Source: Gaiellasilicea sp033857955
GTDB taxonomy: Bacteria; Actinomycetota; Thermoleophilia; Gaiellales; Gaiellaceae
Reading direction: 5' to 3'
Assembly (NCBI GenBank): GCA_033857955.1
Contig: JAWVCW010000020.1
Location: 9,658-73,657, forward strand
Length of the DNA stretch: 64,000 bases
The position numbers and the translations under genes are program-made. Below are positions 52,443 through 61,421 of the stretch, piece after piece. Within the stretch, counting starts at the first letter, position 1. Each line of letters starts with the position of its first letter. The notes below the pieces were generated by a model. That model was not told where the DNA came from. It did not search any database and saw only the letters and a program-made list of their open reading frames with translations.

Positions 52443-53225
52443 CTAGCTCTCGATCGTTCCGCCGCTCCCCGTTGCCTTCCCCATGAAGGCGGTGAGCATG
52501 TCGATCGGCGCCGGGAAGACGATCGTCGTCGCGTTCGTGGCACCGATCTCGAGCAGCGTCTGGAGGTAGCGCAACTGCAGGGCCATCGGCGACTTCGCCA
52601 TCACGTCGGCGGCGTCCGCGAGCTTCTGGGAGGCCTGGAACTCGCCCTCGGCCGCGATGATCTTGGCGCGCCGCTCACGCTCGGCCTCGGCCTGGCGCGC
52701 CATTGCGCGCTGCATGCCGGCAGGAATCTCGACGTCCTTCACCTCGACGATCGAGACCTTCACGCCCCAGGGCGAGGTCGCCTCGTCGATGATGTTCTGC
52801 AGGATTGCGTTGATCTTGTCCCGCTCGGAGAGCAGTTCGTCGAGCATGTGCTGGCCGAGGACCGAACGGAGCGTCGTCTGCGAGATCTGGGACGTCGCGA
52901 CCATGAAGTTCTCGATCTGTACGATCGCGTTCTTCGGCTCGACGATCCGGAAGTAGGCGACCGCGTTCACGCGCACCGGAACGTTGTCCTTCGTGATCAC
53001 CTCCTGCGGGGGCACGTTGAGGGTGATCGTGCGCAGGTCGACCTTCACCATCCGGTCGATGATCGGGATGAGCACGAAGAGGCCTGGGCCCTTCGGCTCC
53101 GGGAGGAGCCGGCCGAGCCTGAAGATCACGCCGCGCTCGTATTCGCGTGCAACCTTGATCGCAGCGAACAGGAACATCAGGAAGAGGAGGGCGATTGCTG
53201 CGATTGCGATCAATGCGACGGACAC
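52443..53225 (-). CDS. Slipin-type SPFH/stomatin membrane protein
   Basis: 260 residues: an N-terminal helix (about 4-24), the SPFH domain (EYERGVIFRLGRLLPEPKGPGLF, VITKDNVPVRVNAVAYFR) and a helical region AGMQRAMARQAEAERERRAKIIAAEGE. Such proteins form membrane rings and are commonly paired with NfeD, as here (2 bases away). GTG start with AAAGGA site. Confidence 0.92.
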   Translation of the reverse strand: MSVALIAIAAIALLFLMFLFAAIKVAREYERGVIFRLGRLLPEPKGPGLFVLIPIIDRMVKVDLRTITLNVPPQEVITKDNVPVRVNAVAYFRIVEPKNAIVQIENFMVATSQISQTTLRSVLGQHMLDELLSERDKINAILQNIIDEATSPWGVKVSIVEVKDVEIPAGMQRAMARQAEAERERRAKIIAAEGEFQASQKLADAADVMAKSPMALQLRYLQTLLEIGATNATTIVFPAPIDMLTAFMGKATGSGGTIES

Positions 53226-53227
53226 GT

Positions 53228-54556
53228 CTACGTCCTTTCGGCCGGGAGGGCGGGAGCGGGCTGAGGTGATCCTACGAGGAGGTGGAGCCCTTCGGGGTCG
53301 ACCGCCTCGACCACGACGCGCTCGCCGGGCTCGAGCGGCGCGCCGTCGGTGGTGCGTGCGTGCCAGAGCTCGCCATCGACGAAGACGAGGCCTTCGCCAC
53401 GGACCTGGCCGGGCTCACCCACGAGACGGTGCGCACCGACCGCGGCGGGCATCCGCCGCGCCTGCGCGGCCTTCGTCAGCGCAAAGCCGAACAGGAGCAC
53501 CAGCGTGCCGGAGATTGCGAGCGCGACCGGGAGGGAGACCTGGTACGCGTCGCCGGCAGGGTCGAACAGCATCAGCGCGCCGATCACGAAGGTGACCGCG
53601 CCGGCAACGGAGAGCGCGCCGTGCGAGACGATGAAGGCCTCGGCCACGAAGAAGGCGGCCGCGAGCAGCATCAGCAGCAGGCCGGCGATCGAGACCGGGA
53701 GCACCTGAAGCCCGTAGAGGCCGACGATCAGCGAGATCGCGCCGACCGTACCGGGGAAGATGAGACCCGGGTTCCAGAGCTCGACGACGATCCCGATCAG
53801 GCCGATCGAGAGCATCAGGGCGATGATGTTGGGGTCGATCAGCAGGTCGAGGATGCGCTTCCAGCCCGACATCTGGATCCGTTCGACGCTCGTGCCCGGC
53901 GGGGTCGCGATCGTCAGCCCCTTCGCCCTCACCGTCATGCCGTCTATCTGCCGGAACAGGTCCGGGTAGTCCTTCGCGACGACGTCGACGACGTTCTTCT
54001 GCAGCGCCTCGCGGGCGCCGAGGTTGGTGGCCACCGTCACCATTCGCCGCGCAACCTCGACGTTGCGGTCGTGTTCGCGCGCAAGCTCGCCGATGTAGGC
54101 GGCCGCGTCGTTCACGACCTTGCGCCGCAGGTCCTTCGAAATGTCCCCGCCGCCGACAGAGACCGGGGTCGACGAGCCGATGTTCGTCTGCGGCGCCATC
54201 GCGAGCACGTCGGCGGCCATGCCGATGACCGCCCCGGCCGAGTCGGCGCTCGCACCCGGCGGCGCGACGTAGACGAGGACCGGGACCTTCGCCGCGAGGA
54301 TGGCTTTCACGATCGCGCGCATCGAGGAGCCGAGCCCGCCCGGGGTGTCTATCTCGATCACCACCGCCGCGTAGCCTTCCTTCTCGCCTCGGTCGATCGC
54401 GTCGGTCAGGTACTCCTGCGTCACTGGGTTGACGTCGTTCTCGAACTCGGCGACAAGGACCCGCGGCGGCGTGGCGGCGGCGGTCGAGCCCGAGAACGCA
54501 GCTGCCGCGGCCAGTGCCGCGAGGGCAATCAGACCTCGCGAGAGGCGATAGTCCAC
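53228..54556 (-). CDS. Long-form NfeD protein with ClpP-like protease domain
   Basis: 442 residues: signal sequence (about 8-30), a ClpP-class serine protease domain (about 35-210; VVIEIDTPGGLGSSMRAIV and GASADSAGAVIGMAADVLAM with the nucleophile Ser), four or five membrane helices (about 235-360) and a C-terminal OB domain. Archaeal relatives cut stomatin, the role likely here toward the SPFH partner. GTG at 54556 gives the signal peptide; a TAGACT box lies 10 bases before it. Confidence 0.88.
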   Translation of the reverse strand: MDYRLSRGLIALAALAAAAAFSGSTAAATPPRVLVAEFENDVNPVTQEYLTDAIDRGEKEGYAAVVIEIDTPGGLGSSMRAIVKAILAAKVPVLVYVAPPGASADSAGAVIGMAADVLAMAPQTNIGSSTPVSVGGGDISKDLRRKVVNDAAAYIGELAREHDRNVEVARRMVTVATNLGAREALQKNVVDVVAKDYPDLFRQIDGMTVRAKGLTIATPPGTSVERIQMSGWKRILDLLIDPNIIALMLSIGLIGIVVELWNPGLIFPGTVGAISLIVGLYGLQVLPVSIAGLLLMLLAAAFFVAEAFIVSHGALSVAGAVTFVIGALMLFDPAGDAYQVSLPVALAISGTLVLLFGFALTKAAQARRMPAAVGAHRLVGEPGQVRGEGLVFVDGELWHARTTDGAPLEPGERVVVEAVDPEGLHLLVGSPQPAPALPAERT

Positions 54557-54569
54557 GGCACCGGAAAGT

Positions 54570-55736
54570 CTACGCGCGGACGCGGTTCTGGAAGGAATTG
54601 TCCAGAGCGGCGCGCAGCCCGACTGCGAGTGCACCGGTGAGAACCGCAGCGTCGCCGAGGCTCGACACCTCGATGCGAGGGGGATACGGTAGCCAGCGGG
54701 AGAGGAGCTCTCGAGTCGGGCCGAGGAGGAGGTCTGCGTTGGCACCGATGCCGCCGCCGAGGACGACGAGCGCGATGTCCGTCACCGCCGCGACCGGCGC
54801 GAGATGAAGGGCGATCCGGCGTGCCTCCTCGTCGACGACCTGCCGCGCGACGTCGTCGCCGGCGCGCGCGGCCGCAAAGATGCTGCGGACGTCGAACGGC
54901 GGCTGCAGGGTCGTCGCGACGCCGTTCTCGGCGACGAGCCGCGCCGCGAGCTCGGACACGGCGGCGGCGCATGGGTCGATCTCTTCCGCGCGGCCTGCGG
55001 CGACCAGGTCGACTTCGCCTGCTGCGCCGTGGCGGCCGCGGTGCAGCTCGCCGCGGAGGATGAGCCCGGCGCCGAGCCCGGTGCCGACCGAGAGGAAGAC
55101 GAAGTCCTCGACCCCACGTGCGACCCCCTGCCACCGCTCGCCGACGGCCGCGAGGTTGATGTCGTTCTCGACGGCGACCGGGAGACCGAGCCGGTCCCGG
55201 ATGTCGTCGCCCCAGTGGCGTCCTTCGAGGCCGGCGACGTTCGTCGCGAGCCGGAGTTGACCCGTGTCCGCGTCGACGACGCCGGGAACGCCGACGACCG
55301 CCCCGTCGATCAGATTCGCGGGCAGCCCACTCGACTCGGCGAGGGAATCGCGGAGGACGCCGATGGCTTCGATCGCACGGTCGGCGTCGGCTCCGTCGAG
55401 CTCGATGTCCTGGCGGGCCCGAATCTCGCCGCGAAGATCGCAGATCGCGCCACGAAGGAAACGGGCGCCGAGGTCGAGACCGAGCACGAGCGCGGCCTCG
55501 GGGACGAGGTCGAAGAAGACGGCGCCGTAGGTCGGCCGGCCCGGGTCGGGCTCTGTCTCCTGCACGAGGCCCGCCTCGAGCAGCGACTGCAGCGCGAGCG
55601 AGACGGTCGGCTTCGAGATGCCGGCGCGGCGCGAGATCTCGGCGCGGGAGATCGGCGCGCCGGCGCGGATCGTCTCGAGCACGGTGCGCTCGTTCAGATC
55701 CTTGAGCAGCGGGGGGATGGCGGCGGCTCGGGGCAT
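54570..55736 (-). CDS. ROK-family transcriptional repressor
   Basis: 388 residues: N-terminal winged helix (about 12-70; TVLETIRAGAPISRAEISRRAGISKPTVSLAL) and a sugar-kinase-like ROK domain (VLGLDLGARFLRGAI, GVPGVVDADTG, VFLSVGTGLGAGLIL). The zinc motif CxCGxxGC of classical ROK proteins is absent; the region reads AGEVDLVAAGRAEEIDPCAA. Divergent from the sugar operon, which it likely represses until a sugar binds. A TAAGGT box lies 10 bases before the ATG. Confidence 0.9.
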   Translation of the reverse strand: MPRAAAIPPLLKDLNERTVLETIRAGAPISRAEISRRAGISKPTVSLALQSLLEAGLVQETEPDPGRPTYGAVFFDLVPEAALVLGLDLGARFLRGAICDLRGEIRARQDIELDGADADRAIEAIGVLRDSLAESSGLPANLIDGAVVGVPGVVDADTGQLRLATNVAGLEGRHWGDDIRDRLGLPVAVENDINLAAVGERWQGVARGVEDFVFLSVGTGLGAGLILRGELHRGRHGAAGEVDLVAAGRAEEIDPCAAAVSELAARLVAENGVATTLQPPFDVRSIFAAARAGDDVARQVVDEEARRIALHLAPVAAVTDIALVVLGGGIGANADLLLGPTRELLSRWLPYPPRIEVSSLGDAAVLTGALAVGLRAALDNSFQNRVRA

Positions 55737-55774
55737 CTGGTCAAGAACCTTACTCGTTTGGCAGGACGATCCCC

Positions 55775-55829
55775 AGTAAACTTGACTTTTTGGAGTCAGA
55801 AGTTCACAGTCGAGTTCGGAAAGTTAACT
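55775..55829. promoter_or_regulatory. Candidate ROK operators in the divergent promoter region
   Basis: AGTAAACTT (55775-55783, plus strand) and AGTTAACTT (55821-55829, minus strand) share AGTWAACTT in opposite orientation. The first overlaps a longer inverted repeat, AACTTGACT/AGTCAGAAGTT (55779-55804), and a TTGACT -35 box (55782-55787). A clear -10 box was not found. Confidence 0.45.
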
Positions 55830-55908
55830 AACCTGCCTGCAGATGATCGTCGCGGGCTGGGAGGGATGGGGACGCGATGACGTCCGGACACTCCAGAGGA
55901 GGGCTCAG

Positions 55909-57249
55909 ATGAAACGCACGGCGACGACAGTCGTCCTGCTCGCGGCGCTCGCGCTCGCCACGGTCGCCGTCGCGGCCGTGTCGCAGGATGCGGCGTCGAC
56001 CGCACCCGCTGCGAAGGCGGGCTCGGCCGCCACGACGCTGACGGTGTGGGTCGGATGGAGCGCCCGGGAGCTGAGCGAGTTCAAGAAGGTCGCGGCCGAA
56101 TACGACAGGAAGAACGCGGCCGTCACGGTCAAGGTCGTCGGCGGGATCAACGACGACAAGATCATCGCCGCTCTGCGCGGCGGGAATGCCCCGGACGTCG
56201 TCAGCTCGTTCACGTCCGCGAACGTCGGCATCTATTGCCCGTCCGGCGGCTGGATCGACCTCGCGCCCTATCTCAAGCGCGACAAGGTCGACATGAACCA
56301 GTTCCCGGCGGCGACCCGCTACTACACGCAATACAACGGCAAGCGGTGCGCGCTGCCGCTGCTCGCCGACGTCTACGGCTTCTACTACAACAAGGCGATG
56401 TTCGCGGCTGCCGGCCTCAAGGGGCCGCCGAAGACGCTCGCCGAGCTGACGACGTACGCCAAGAAGCTGACGAAGCGCAATAGCGACGGGTCGCTGAAGG
56501 TCGTCGGCTACAACCCCTTCTTCGGGTTCTACCAGAACACGGCCGGCGCCTATCAGCCGTCCGTGAACGGCAAGTGGTTCGACAAGGACGGCAAGTCCAG
56601 TCTCGGCAAGGACCCGGGTTGGCAGAAGCTGCTGCGCTGGCAGAAGAGCCTCGTCGACTACTACGGCCACAAGAACCTGGTCAAGTGGAACGCCGGCGCG
56701 GGCGACGAGTTCTCCGCCTCGCACGCGTTCGAGACCGGCAAGCTCGCGATGATGATGGACGGCGAGTGGCGGGTCGCGTTCATCGCCGCGGAGCATCCCG
56801 AGCTCAAGTACGGCACGGCCCCGATGCCGGTCGACGCGTCCGTCTCGAGCCGCTACGGCTCGGGCTACGTCAACGGCACGATCATCGGCATCCCGAAGAA
56901 CGGCAAGAACCGGGACGAGGCCTGGAAGTTCGTCAAGTACATGACGACGGACGACCACGCGCTCGCGCAGTTCTCGAACGGAATCCGCAACGTGCCCTCG
57001 ACCCGCTCGTCGGCGACGTCGAAGGAGCTGAAGCCGGACCCGAACTTCGCGACCTTCACGAAGATCTTCGCCAACTCGAACTCGCAGACCGTGCCGATCA
57101 CGACGGCCGGTTCGGCGTACCTCGACACGTTCGCGAACTTCCTCGCGAAGTGGCAGGCCGGCAAGGTGAGCGCTCTCCAGAAGGGCCTGCAGGACGTGGA
57201 CAAGCAGATCGACGCCAAGCTGAGACAGTCGGGCGGCGGCGTGCCGTGA
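55909..57249 (+). CDS. Sugar ABC transporter substrate-binding protein
   Basis: 446 residues, CUT1 family. Signal peptide to about residue 23; mature part with LTVWVGWSARELSEFKKVAAEYD, GNAPDVVSSFTSANV and ETGKLAMMMDGEWRVAF. There is no lipobox Cys, so it may be held by the signal sequence. ATG at 55909 has a strong site (AGAGGAGG). First gene of the operon. Confidence 0.92.
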   Translation: MKRTATTVVLLAALALATVAVAAVSQDAASTAPAAKAGSAATTLTVWVGWSARELSEFKKVAAEYDRKNAAVTVKVVGGINDDKIIAALRGGNAPDVVSSFTSANVGIYCPSGGWIDLAPYLKRDKVDMNQFPAATRYYTQYNGKRCALPLLADVYGFYYNKAMFAAAGLKGPPKTLAELTTYAKKLTKRNSDGSLKVVGYNPFFGFYQNTAGAYQPSVNGKWFDKDGKSSLGKDPGWQKLLRWQKSLVDYYGHKNLVKWNAGAGDEFSASHAFETGKLAMMMDGEWRVAFIAAEHPELKYGTAPMPVDASVSSRYGSGYVNGTIIGIPKNGKNRDEAWKFVKYMTTDDHALAQFSNGIRNVPSTRSSATSKELKPDPNFATFTKIFANSNSQTVPITTAGSAYLDTFANFLAKWQAGKVSALQKGLQDVDKQIDAKLRQSGGGVP

Positions 57250-58256
57250 CGTCTACGCCGGTAGCCGGGGCGCGATCCGCCCCGGCATCCCCGGCGGTCG
57301 ACCGCCGGCGAGCCAGGAGGAAGGCGGCGTGGAGGCGGCGCGGCCTCGTCCTCGCCTTCATGAGCCCCTGGCTCGTCGGCTTCTGCCTCTTCATCGCGTA
57401 CCCGCTCGTCTACAGCGCCTACCTCTCGCTCCACTCGTACGACCTGCTCAACCCGCCGCGCTGGGTGGGGCTCGCGAACTACCGCTACCTCTTCAAGGAG
57501 GACCCCGAGGTCGGGACGGCCGTGCGCAACACGCTCTGGCTGATCGCGATCGCCGTGCCGCTGCAGGTGCTGTTCGCCTTCGGGATCGCAGTGATGCTGA
57601 CCCGCGCGAAGCTGGGCGTCGGCATCTTCCGGACGATCTTCTACCTGCCGGCGCTGGCGCCGCCCGTGGCTGCGGCGCTCGGCTTCGTCTACCTGCTCAA
57701 CCCCGCAACGGGCCCGGTCAACATCCTGCTCGACAAGATCGGGATCGAGGGGCCGCTCTGGTTCAACGAGCCCGGCTGGTCGAAGCCTTCGCTGACGCTG
57801 CTCGCGATGTGGGGCGTCGGCAACATCATGGTGATCTTCCTCGCCGCGATCCTCGACGTGCCGCGCCACCTGCACGAGTCGGCGGAGCTCGACGGGGCCG
57901 GCGCAGTTCGTCGGCTTCGCTACGTGACGCTGCCGACGATCAGCCCGGTGATCCTGTTCGCCGTCGTGCTGGGCGTGATCCAGGCGCTCCAGTACTTCAC
58001 GCAGGCCTACGTCGCAGCGGCGATCGCGGCCGGACAGGCCTCACAGGCCGGGACGGTGAGCACGCTCGAGCAGGGCTATCCGGAGGGCTCGACCCTCTTC
58101 TACCCGATCCTCCTCTACTACCACGGCTTCCGCTTCTTCAACATGGGCTACGCCTCGGCTCTGGCGATGCTGCTCCTTGCCGTCTCGTTCGGCGTGACGC
58201 TCCTGATCGTCCGCAACTCGCGCCGCTGGGTGCACTACTCGGGCGCGGTTCGGTGA
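57246..58256 (+). CDS. Sugar ABC transporter permease (MalF type)
   Basis: 336 residues with six helices after a basic N-terminus. The EAA loop ESAELDGAGAVRRLRYVTLPTISPVI contacts the ATPase. A long outer loop between helices 5 and 6 (about 265-300) is typical. GTG start overlaps the binding protein stop (GTGA). Confidence 0.92.
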   Translation: MTSTPVAGARSAPASPAVDRRRARRKAAWRRRGLVLAFMSPWLVGFCLFIAYPLVYSAYLSLHSYDLLNPPRWVGLANYRYLFKEDPEVGTAVRNTLWLIAIAVPLQVLFAFGIAVMLTRAKLGVGIFRTIFYLPALAPPVAAALGFVYLLNPATGPVNILLDKIGIEGPLWFNEPGWSKPSLTLLAMWGVGNIMVIFLAAILDVPRHLHESAELDGAGAVRRLRYVTLPTISPVILFAVVLGVIQALQYFTQAYVAAAIAAGQASQAGTVSTLEQGYPEGSTLFYPILLYYHGFRFFNMGYASALAMLLLAVSFGVTLLIVRNSRRWVHYSGAVR

Positions 58257-59134
58257 GCGACGCCGTCGTCACCGCACCCTTCGAGCGCCGGAAGCTGCCG
58301 CGCCAGGTTCGCCGCCGGCGGTTTCTGATCGCGGTCGCTGAGCACAGCCTCCTGATCGCCGCCGCGCTCGCGTTCCTCGCGCCCGTGATCTTCATGACGC
58401 TCACGGCCTTGATGACCTCGAGCCAGGCGCTCTCGCCGGAGCTCTGGCCGAAGTCGTTCGAGTGGGGCAACTTCGTCGAGGTCTTCCACCGCTCGCCGCT
58501 GTGGAGGTGGACGGTGAACACGATGATCTACGCCGGGCTCGCAACTCTCGGCGTCGTTCTCTCGAGCATCCCCGTGGCCTACGCGCTCTCACGGCTGCGC
58601 TGGAAGGGCCGGGACGCCGTCTTCATGGTCGTCCTGGTCGCGCTGATGCTGCCGCCGCAGGTCGCTGTGGTGCCGCTCTACGTGATGTGGGCGAAGCTCG
58701 GTCTGGTCGGCACGCTCTGGCCGCTGATCATCCCGGTCTGGCTCGGCGACGCGTTCGCGATCTTCCTCCTGCGCCAGTTCTTCCTCACGATCCCGGAGGA
58801 GTACCTCGACGCGGCTCGCGTCGACGGCTGCGGCGAGTTCCGGATCCTGACCACGGTGGTGGTGCGGCTCGCGAAGCCGGCGATCGCGGCCGTCGCGCTC
58901 TTCTCTGTTCTCTACTGCTTCAACGACTTCTTCCTGCCGCTGCTCTACGTCGGCGAGAACCCGGACAAGTGGGTCGTCTCGATCGGTCTCTCGCAGTTCC
59001 GGTCGCTGCACCAGGTGCAGTGGAACCTCGTCATGGCGGCGACGATCGTCGTGATGGCGCCCGTGATCGTCCTCTTCTTCCTCGCGCAGCGCGCCTTCGT
59101 CGAGGGCGTGACCTTGACGGGGGTCAAGGGATGA
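58253..59134 (+). CDS. Sugar ABC transporter permease (MalG type)
   Basis: 293 residues, six helices; EAA loop EEYLDAARVDGCGEFRILTTVVVRLAKPAI. It ends FVEGVTLTGVKG, the usual MalG-type C-terminus. GTG start overlaps the previous gene (GTGA); the stop overlaps the GH4 gene (ATGA). Confidence 0.94.
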   Translation: MSDAVVTAPFERRKLPRQVRRRRFLIAVAEHSLLIAAALAFLAPVIFMTLTALMTSSQALSPELWPKSFEWGNFVEVFHRSPLWRWTVNTMIYAGLATLGVVLSSIPVAYALSRLRWKGRDAVFMVVLVALMLPPQVAVVPLYVMWAKLGLVGTLWPLIIPVWLGDAFAIFLLRQFFLTIPEEYLDAARVDGCGEFRILTTVVVRLAKPAIAAVALFSVLYCFNDFFLPLLYVGENPDKWVVSIGLSQFRSLHQVQWNLVMAATIVVMAPVIVLFFLAQRAFVEGVTLTGVKG

Positions 59135-60405
59135 AGATCGCTGTCGTCGGTGGGGGGTCGACCTACACGCCCGAGCTCGTCTCGGGTCTCTCGCGCGAGC
59201 GCGACAAGATCGACGTGCGCGAGCTCGTCCTGCACGACATCGACGAGGAGCGGCGCGACGTGGTGGGCGGCCTCGCCGCGCGGATGCTCGAGCGCCAGGG
59301 CTACGACGGTGAGCTCCTGGTGACCGGCGACCTCGATCGCGCGCTCGAGGGCGCCGACTTCGTGCTGCTCCAGATCCGTGTCGGCGGCCAGCAAGCGCGG
59401 CTCTCCGACGAGACCGTGCCGCTCCTCTGCGGGTGCATCGGGCAGGAGACGACCGGCGCCGGCGGCTTCGCGAAGGCGCTCCGGACTGTGCCGGTGGTGC
59501 TCGAGATCGCCGAGCGCGTGCGCGAGCTCTCCTCGCCCGACGCGTGGATCGTCGACTTCACGAACCCGGTCGGGATCGTCACGCGCTCGCTGCTCGACGC
59601 AGGGCACCGTGCCGTCGGCCTCTGCAACGTCGCGATCGGCTTCCAGCGCGCGTTCGCACGCCACCTGGGCGTGGAGCCGCAACAGGTTGTCGTCGATCAG
59701 GTCGGCCTCAACCACCTGACCTGGATCCGGGCGGTACACCTGAACGGACGCGACGTGCTTCCCGAGCTGATGGCCTCGCACGGAGACGCGATTGCGGAGC
59801 AGGCTGCACTGCCGCGGCACCTGCTCGAAGAGCTCGGCGTCGTCCCTTCCTCCTACCTTCAGTACTTCTACCGGCACGACGCGGTCCTCGCGGGCCAGCT
59901 CGAGGAAACGCCGCGCGCGGAGGTTGTGGCCGAGATCGAGCGCGGCTTGCTCGAGCTCTACCGCGATCCGGCTCTGAACGAGAAGCCGGCGCTGCTCGAG
60001 CAACGTGGCGGCGCCTTCTACAGCGAGGCGGCGACCGGGCTCGTGACATCGCTCGTCACCGGCGACGGCGCCGTGCACGAGGTGGACATGCGCAACGACG
60101 GGACCCTCGCCGGCCTCGTCGACGACGACGTGGTCGAGGTGCCGGCCCGCGTCGAGGGCGCACGTCTCGTCCCGCTGCCGCAGGAGCCCCTCGCGCCCGA
60201 GCTGCTCGGCCTGACGCAGCACGTTGCCGCCTACGAGCGGCTGGCGGCGAGGGCCGCTGTCACCAGGGACGTCGCGACGGCGCGCAAGGCGCTGCTCGCG
60301 CATCCGCTCATCGGCCAGCATCCGCTCAACGAGGAGCTCGTCGAGAGCCTCCTCGCGGCGGAGTGGCAGCGGCTGCCACAGCCCGGCAGGGAGGCGATTG
60401 CATGA
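59131..60405 (+). CDS. GH4 6-phospho-beta-glucosidase-type glycosidase
   Basis: GH4 enzymes use NAD and Mn2+ to cleave phosphorylated disaccharides by redox elimination. 424 residues: NAD motif VVGGGSTYTPELVSGL (5-20), RVGGQQARLSDE, metal ligands Cys165 (GLCNVAIGF) and His195 (VGLNHLTWI), and GGAFYSEAA. Beta-glucosidase type is favoured over alpha-glucosidase by the overall pattern. No PTS genes are near; the adjacent kinase may supply the phosphate. Confidence 0.9.
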   Translation: MKIAVVGGGSTYTPELVSGLSRERDKIDVRELVLHDIDEERRDVVGGLAARMLERQGYDGELLVTGDLDRALEGADFVLLQIRVGGQQARLSDETVPLLCGCIGQETTGAGGFAKALRTVPVVLEIAERVRELSSPDAWIVDFTNPVGIVTRSLLDAGHRAVGLCNVAIGFQRAFARHLGVEPQQVVVDQVGLNHLTWIRAVHLNGRDVLPELMASHGDAIAEQAALPRHLLEELGVVPSSYLQYFYRHDAVLAGQLEETPRAEVVAEIERGLLELYRDPALNEKPALLEQRGGAFYSEAATGLVTSLVTGDGAVHEVDMRNDGTLAGLVDDDVVEVPARVEGARLVPLPQEPLAPELLGLTQHVAAYERLAARAAVTRDVATARKALLAHPLIGQHPLNEELVESLLAAEWQRLPQPGREAIA

Positions 60406-61421
60406 CGTCGCCGATCGTCCTCGCCGTCGACGGTGGCAACTCGAAGACAGACCTCGCGCTCGTCGGCCTCGACGGCCACGTGCTCTCGGCCGTGCGCGGC
60501 CCGCTCAGCTCGCCGCACCACCTCGGCCTTGCCGGCTGCCTCGACGTGCTCGAGCGGCTCTTCAACGACGCGGTCGAGCAGGCGGGCCTGGAGCGCCGAA
60601 ACGGCCCGGTCGCCGAGGTCGGTGTCCTCCGCATGGCCGGTGTCGACTTCCCCAGCGAGGAGGACGCCCTGCACGCGGTCGTGAGCAAGCGCGGCTGGGC
60701 GAACCGGGTTTCCGTCGGCAACGACACCTTCGCCGTTCTGCGCGCCGGCACCGAGCGCCGCTGGGGCGTCGCGGTCGTCTGCGGCGCCGGGATCAACTGC
60801 GTCGGCGTCGCGCCCGACGGCCGCCAGGTCCGCTTCCCCGCGCTCGGCGAGATCACGGGTGACTGGGGCGGTGGCTACGACGTCGGGATGGCCGCGGTCT
60901 CGGCCGCCGCCCGGAGTGAGGACGGCCGCGGCCCGAGGACGAGCCTCGAGCACTCCGTGCCGGCGCACTTCGGCGTCTCGAGCCCCCTCGAGCTGGCCGA
61001 GGCGATCCACAACCAGAAGATCGTCCGGCGCCGCGTGATCGAGCTGCCGCGGCTCGTCTTCGCCGAGGCGGCCGACGATGCGGTCGCGGCGAGCATCGTC
61101 AGCCGGCTCGCCGACGAGGTCGTCGCCCTCGCGCGCGCCGCGCTCACCCGCCTCGACCTGACGCAGGAGCCGGTCGAGGTCGTCCTCGGCGGCGGGCTGC
61201 TGCAGTCGGCTGACGGGCCGGTGCTCGGCAGGATCGCAGCCGGCCTTGCCCAGGTCGGCCCGCACATCACCGTCCGCCCCGCCGCCTCAGCGCCGGTCGT
61301 CGGCGCGGCCCTGCTGGGCCTCGACGAGCTGGCAGCGCCGCCAGAGGCGCTGGAGCGGCTCCGCCGCGAGCTCACCGGGACAGACACCACACCGACCACG
61401 AGGACGGCTGTAGATGGCTGA
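60402..61421 (+). CDS. BadF/BadG-type sugar kinase (N-acetylglucosamine kinase-like)
   Basis: 339 residues with the actin-fold ATPase motifs: phosphate 1 AVDGGNSKTDLALVG, phosphate 2 VVCGAGINCVGVAPDG, GEITGDWGGGYDVG and adenosine motif VVLGGGLLQSADGP. The family includes GlcNAc and glucosamine kinases. Between GH4 and ATPase genes, with 4- and 8-base overlaps, it probably phosphorylates the imported sugar or the released monosaccharide. Confidence 0.88.
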   Translation: MTSPIVLAVDGGNSKTDLALVGLDGHVLSAVRGPLSSPHHLGLAGCLDVLERLFNDAVEQAGLERRNGPVAEVGVLRMAGVDFPSEEDALHAVVSKRGWANRVSVGNDTFAVLRAGTERRWGVAVVCGAGINCVGVAPDGRQVRFPALGEITGDWGGGYDVGMAAVSAAARSEDGRGPRTSLEHSVPAHFGVSSPLELAEAIHNQKIVRRRVIELPRLVFAEAADDAVAASIVSRLADEVVALARAALTRLDLTQEPVEVVLGGGLLQSADGPVLGRIAAGLAQVGPHITVRPAASAPVVGAALLGLDELAAPPEALERLRRELTGTDTTPTTRTAVDG

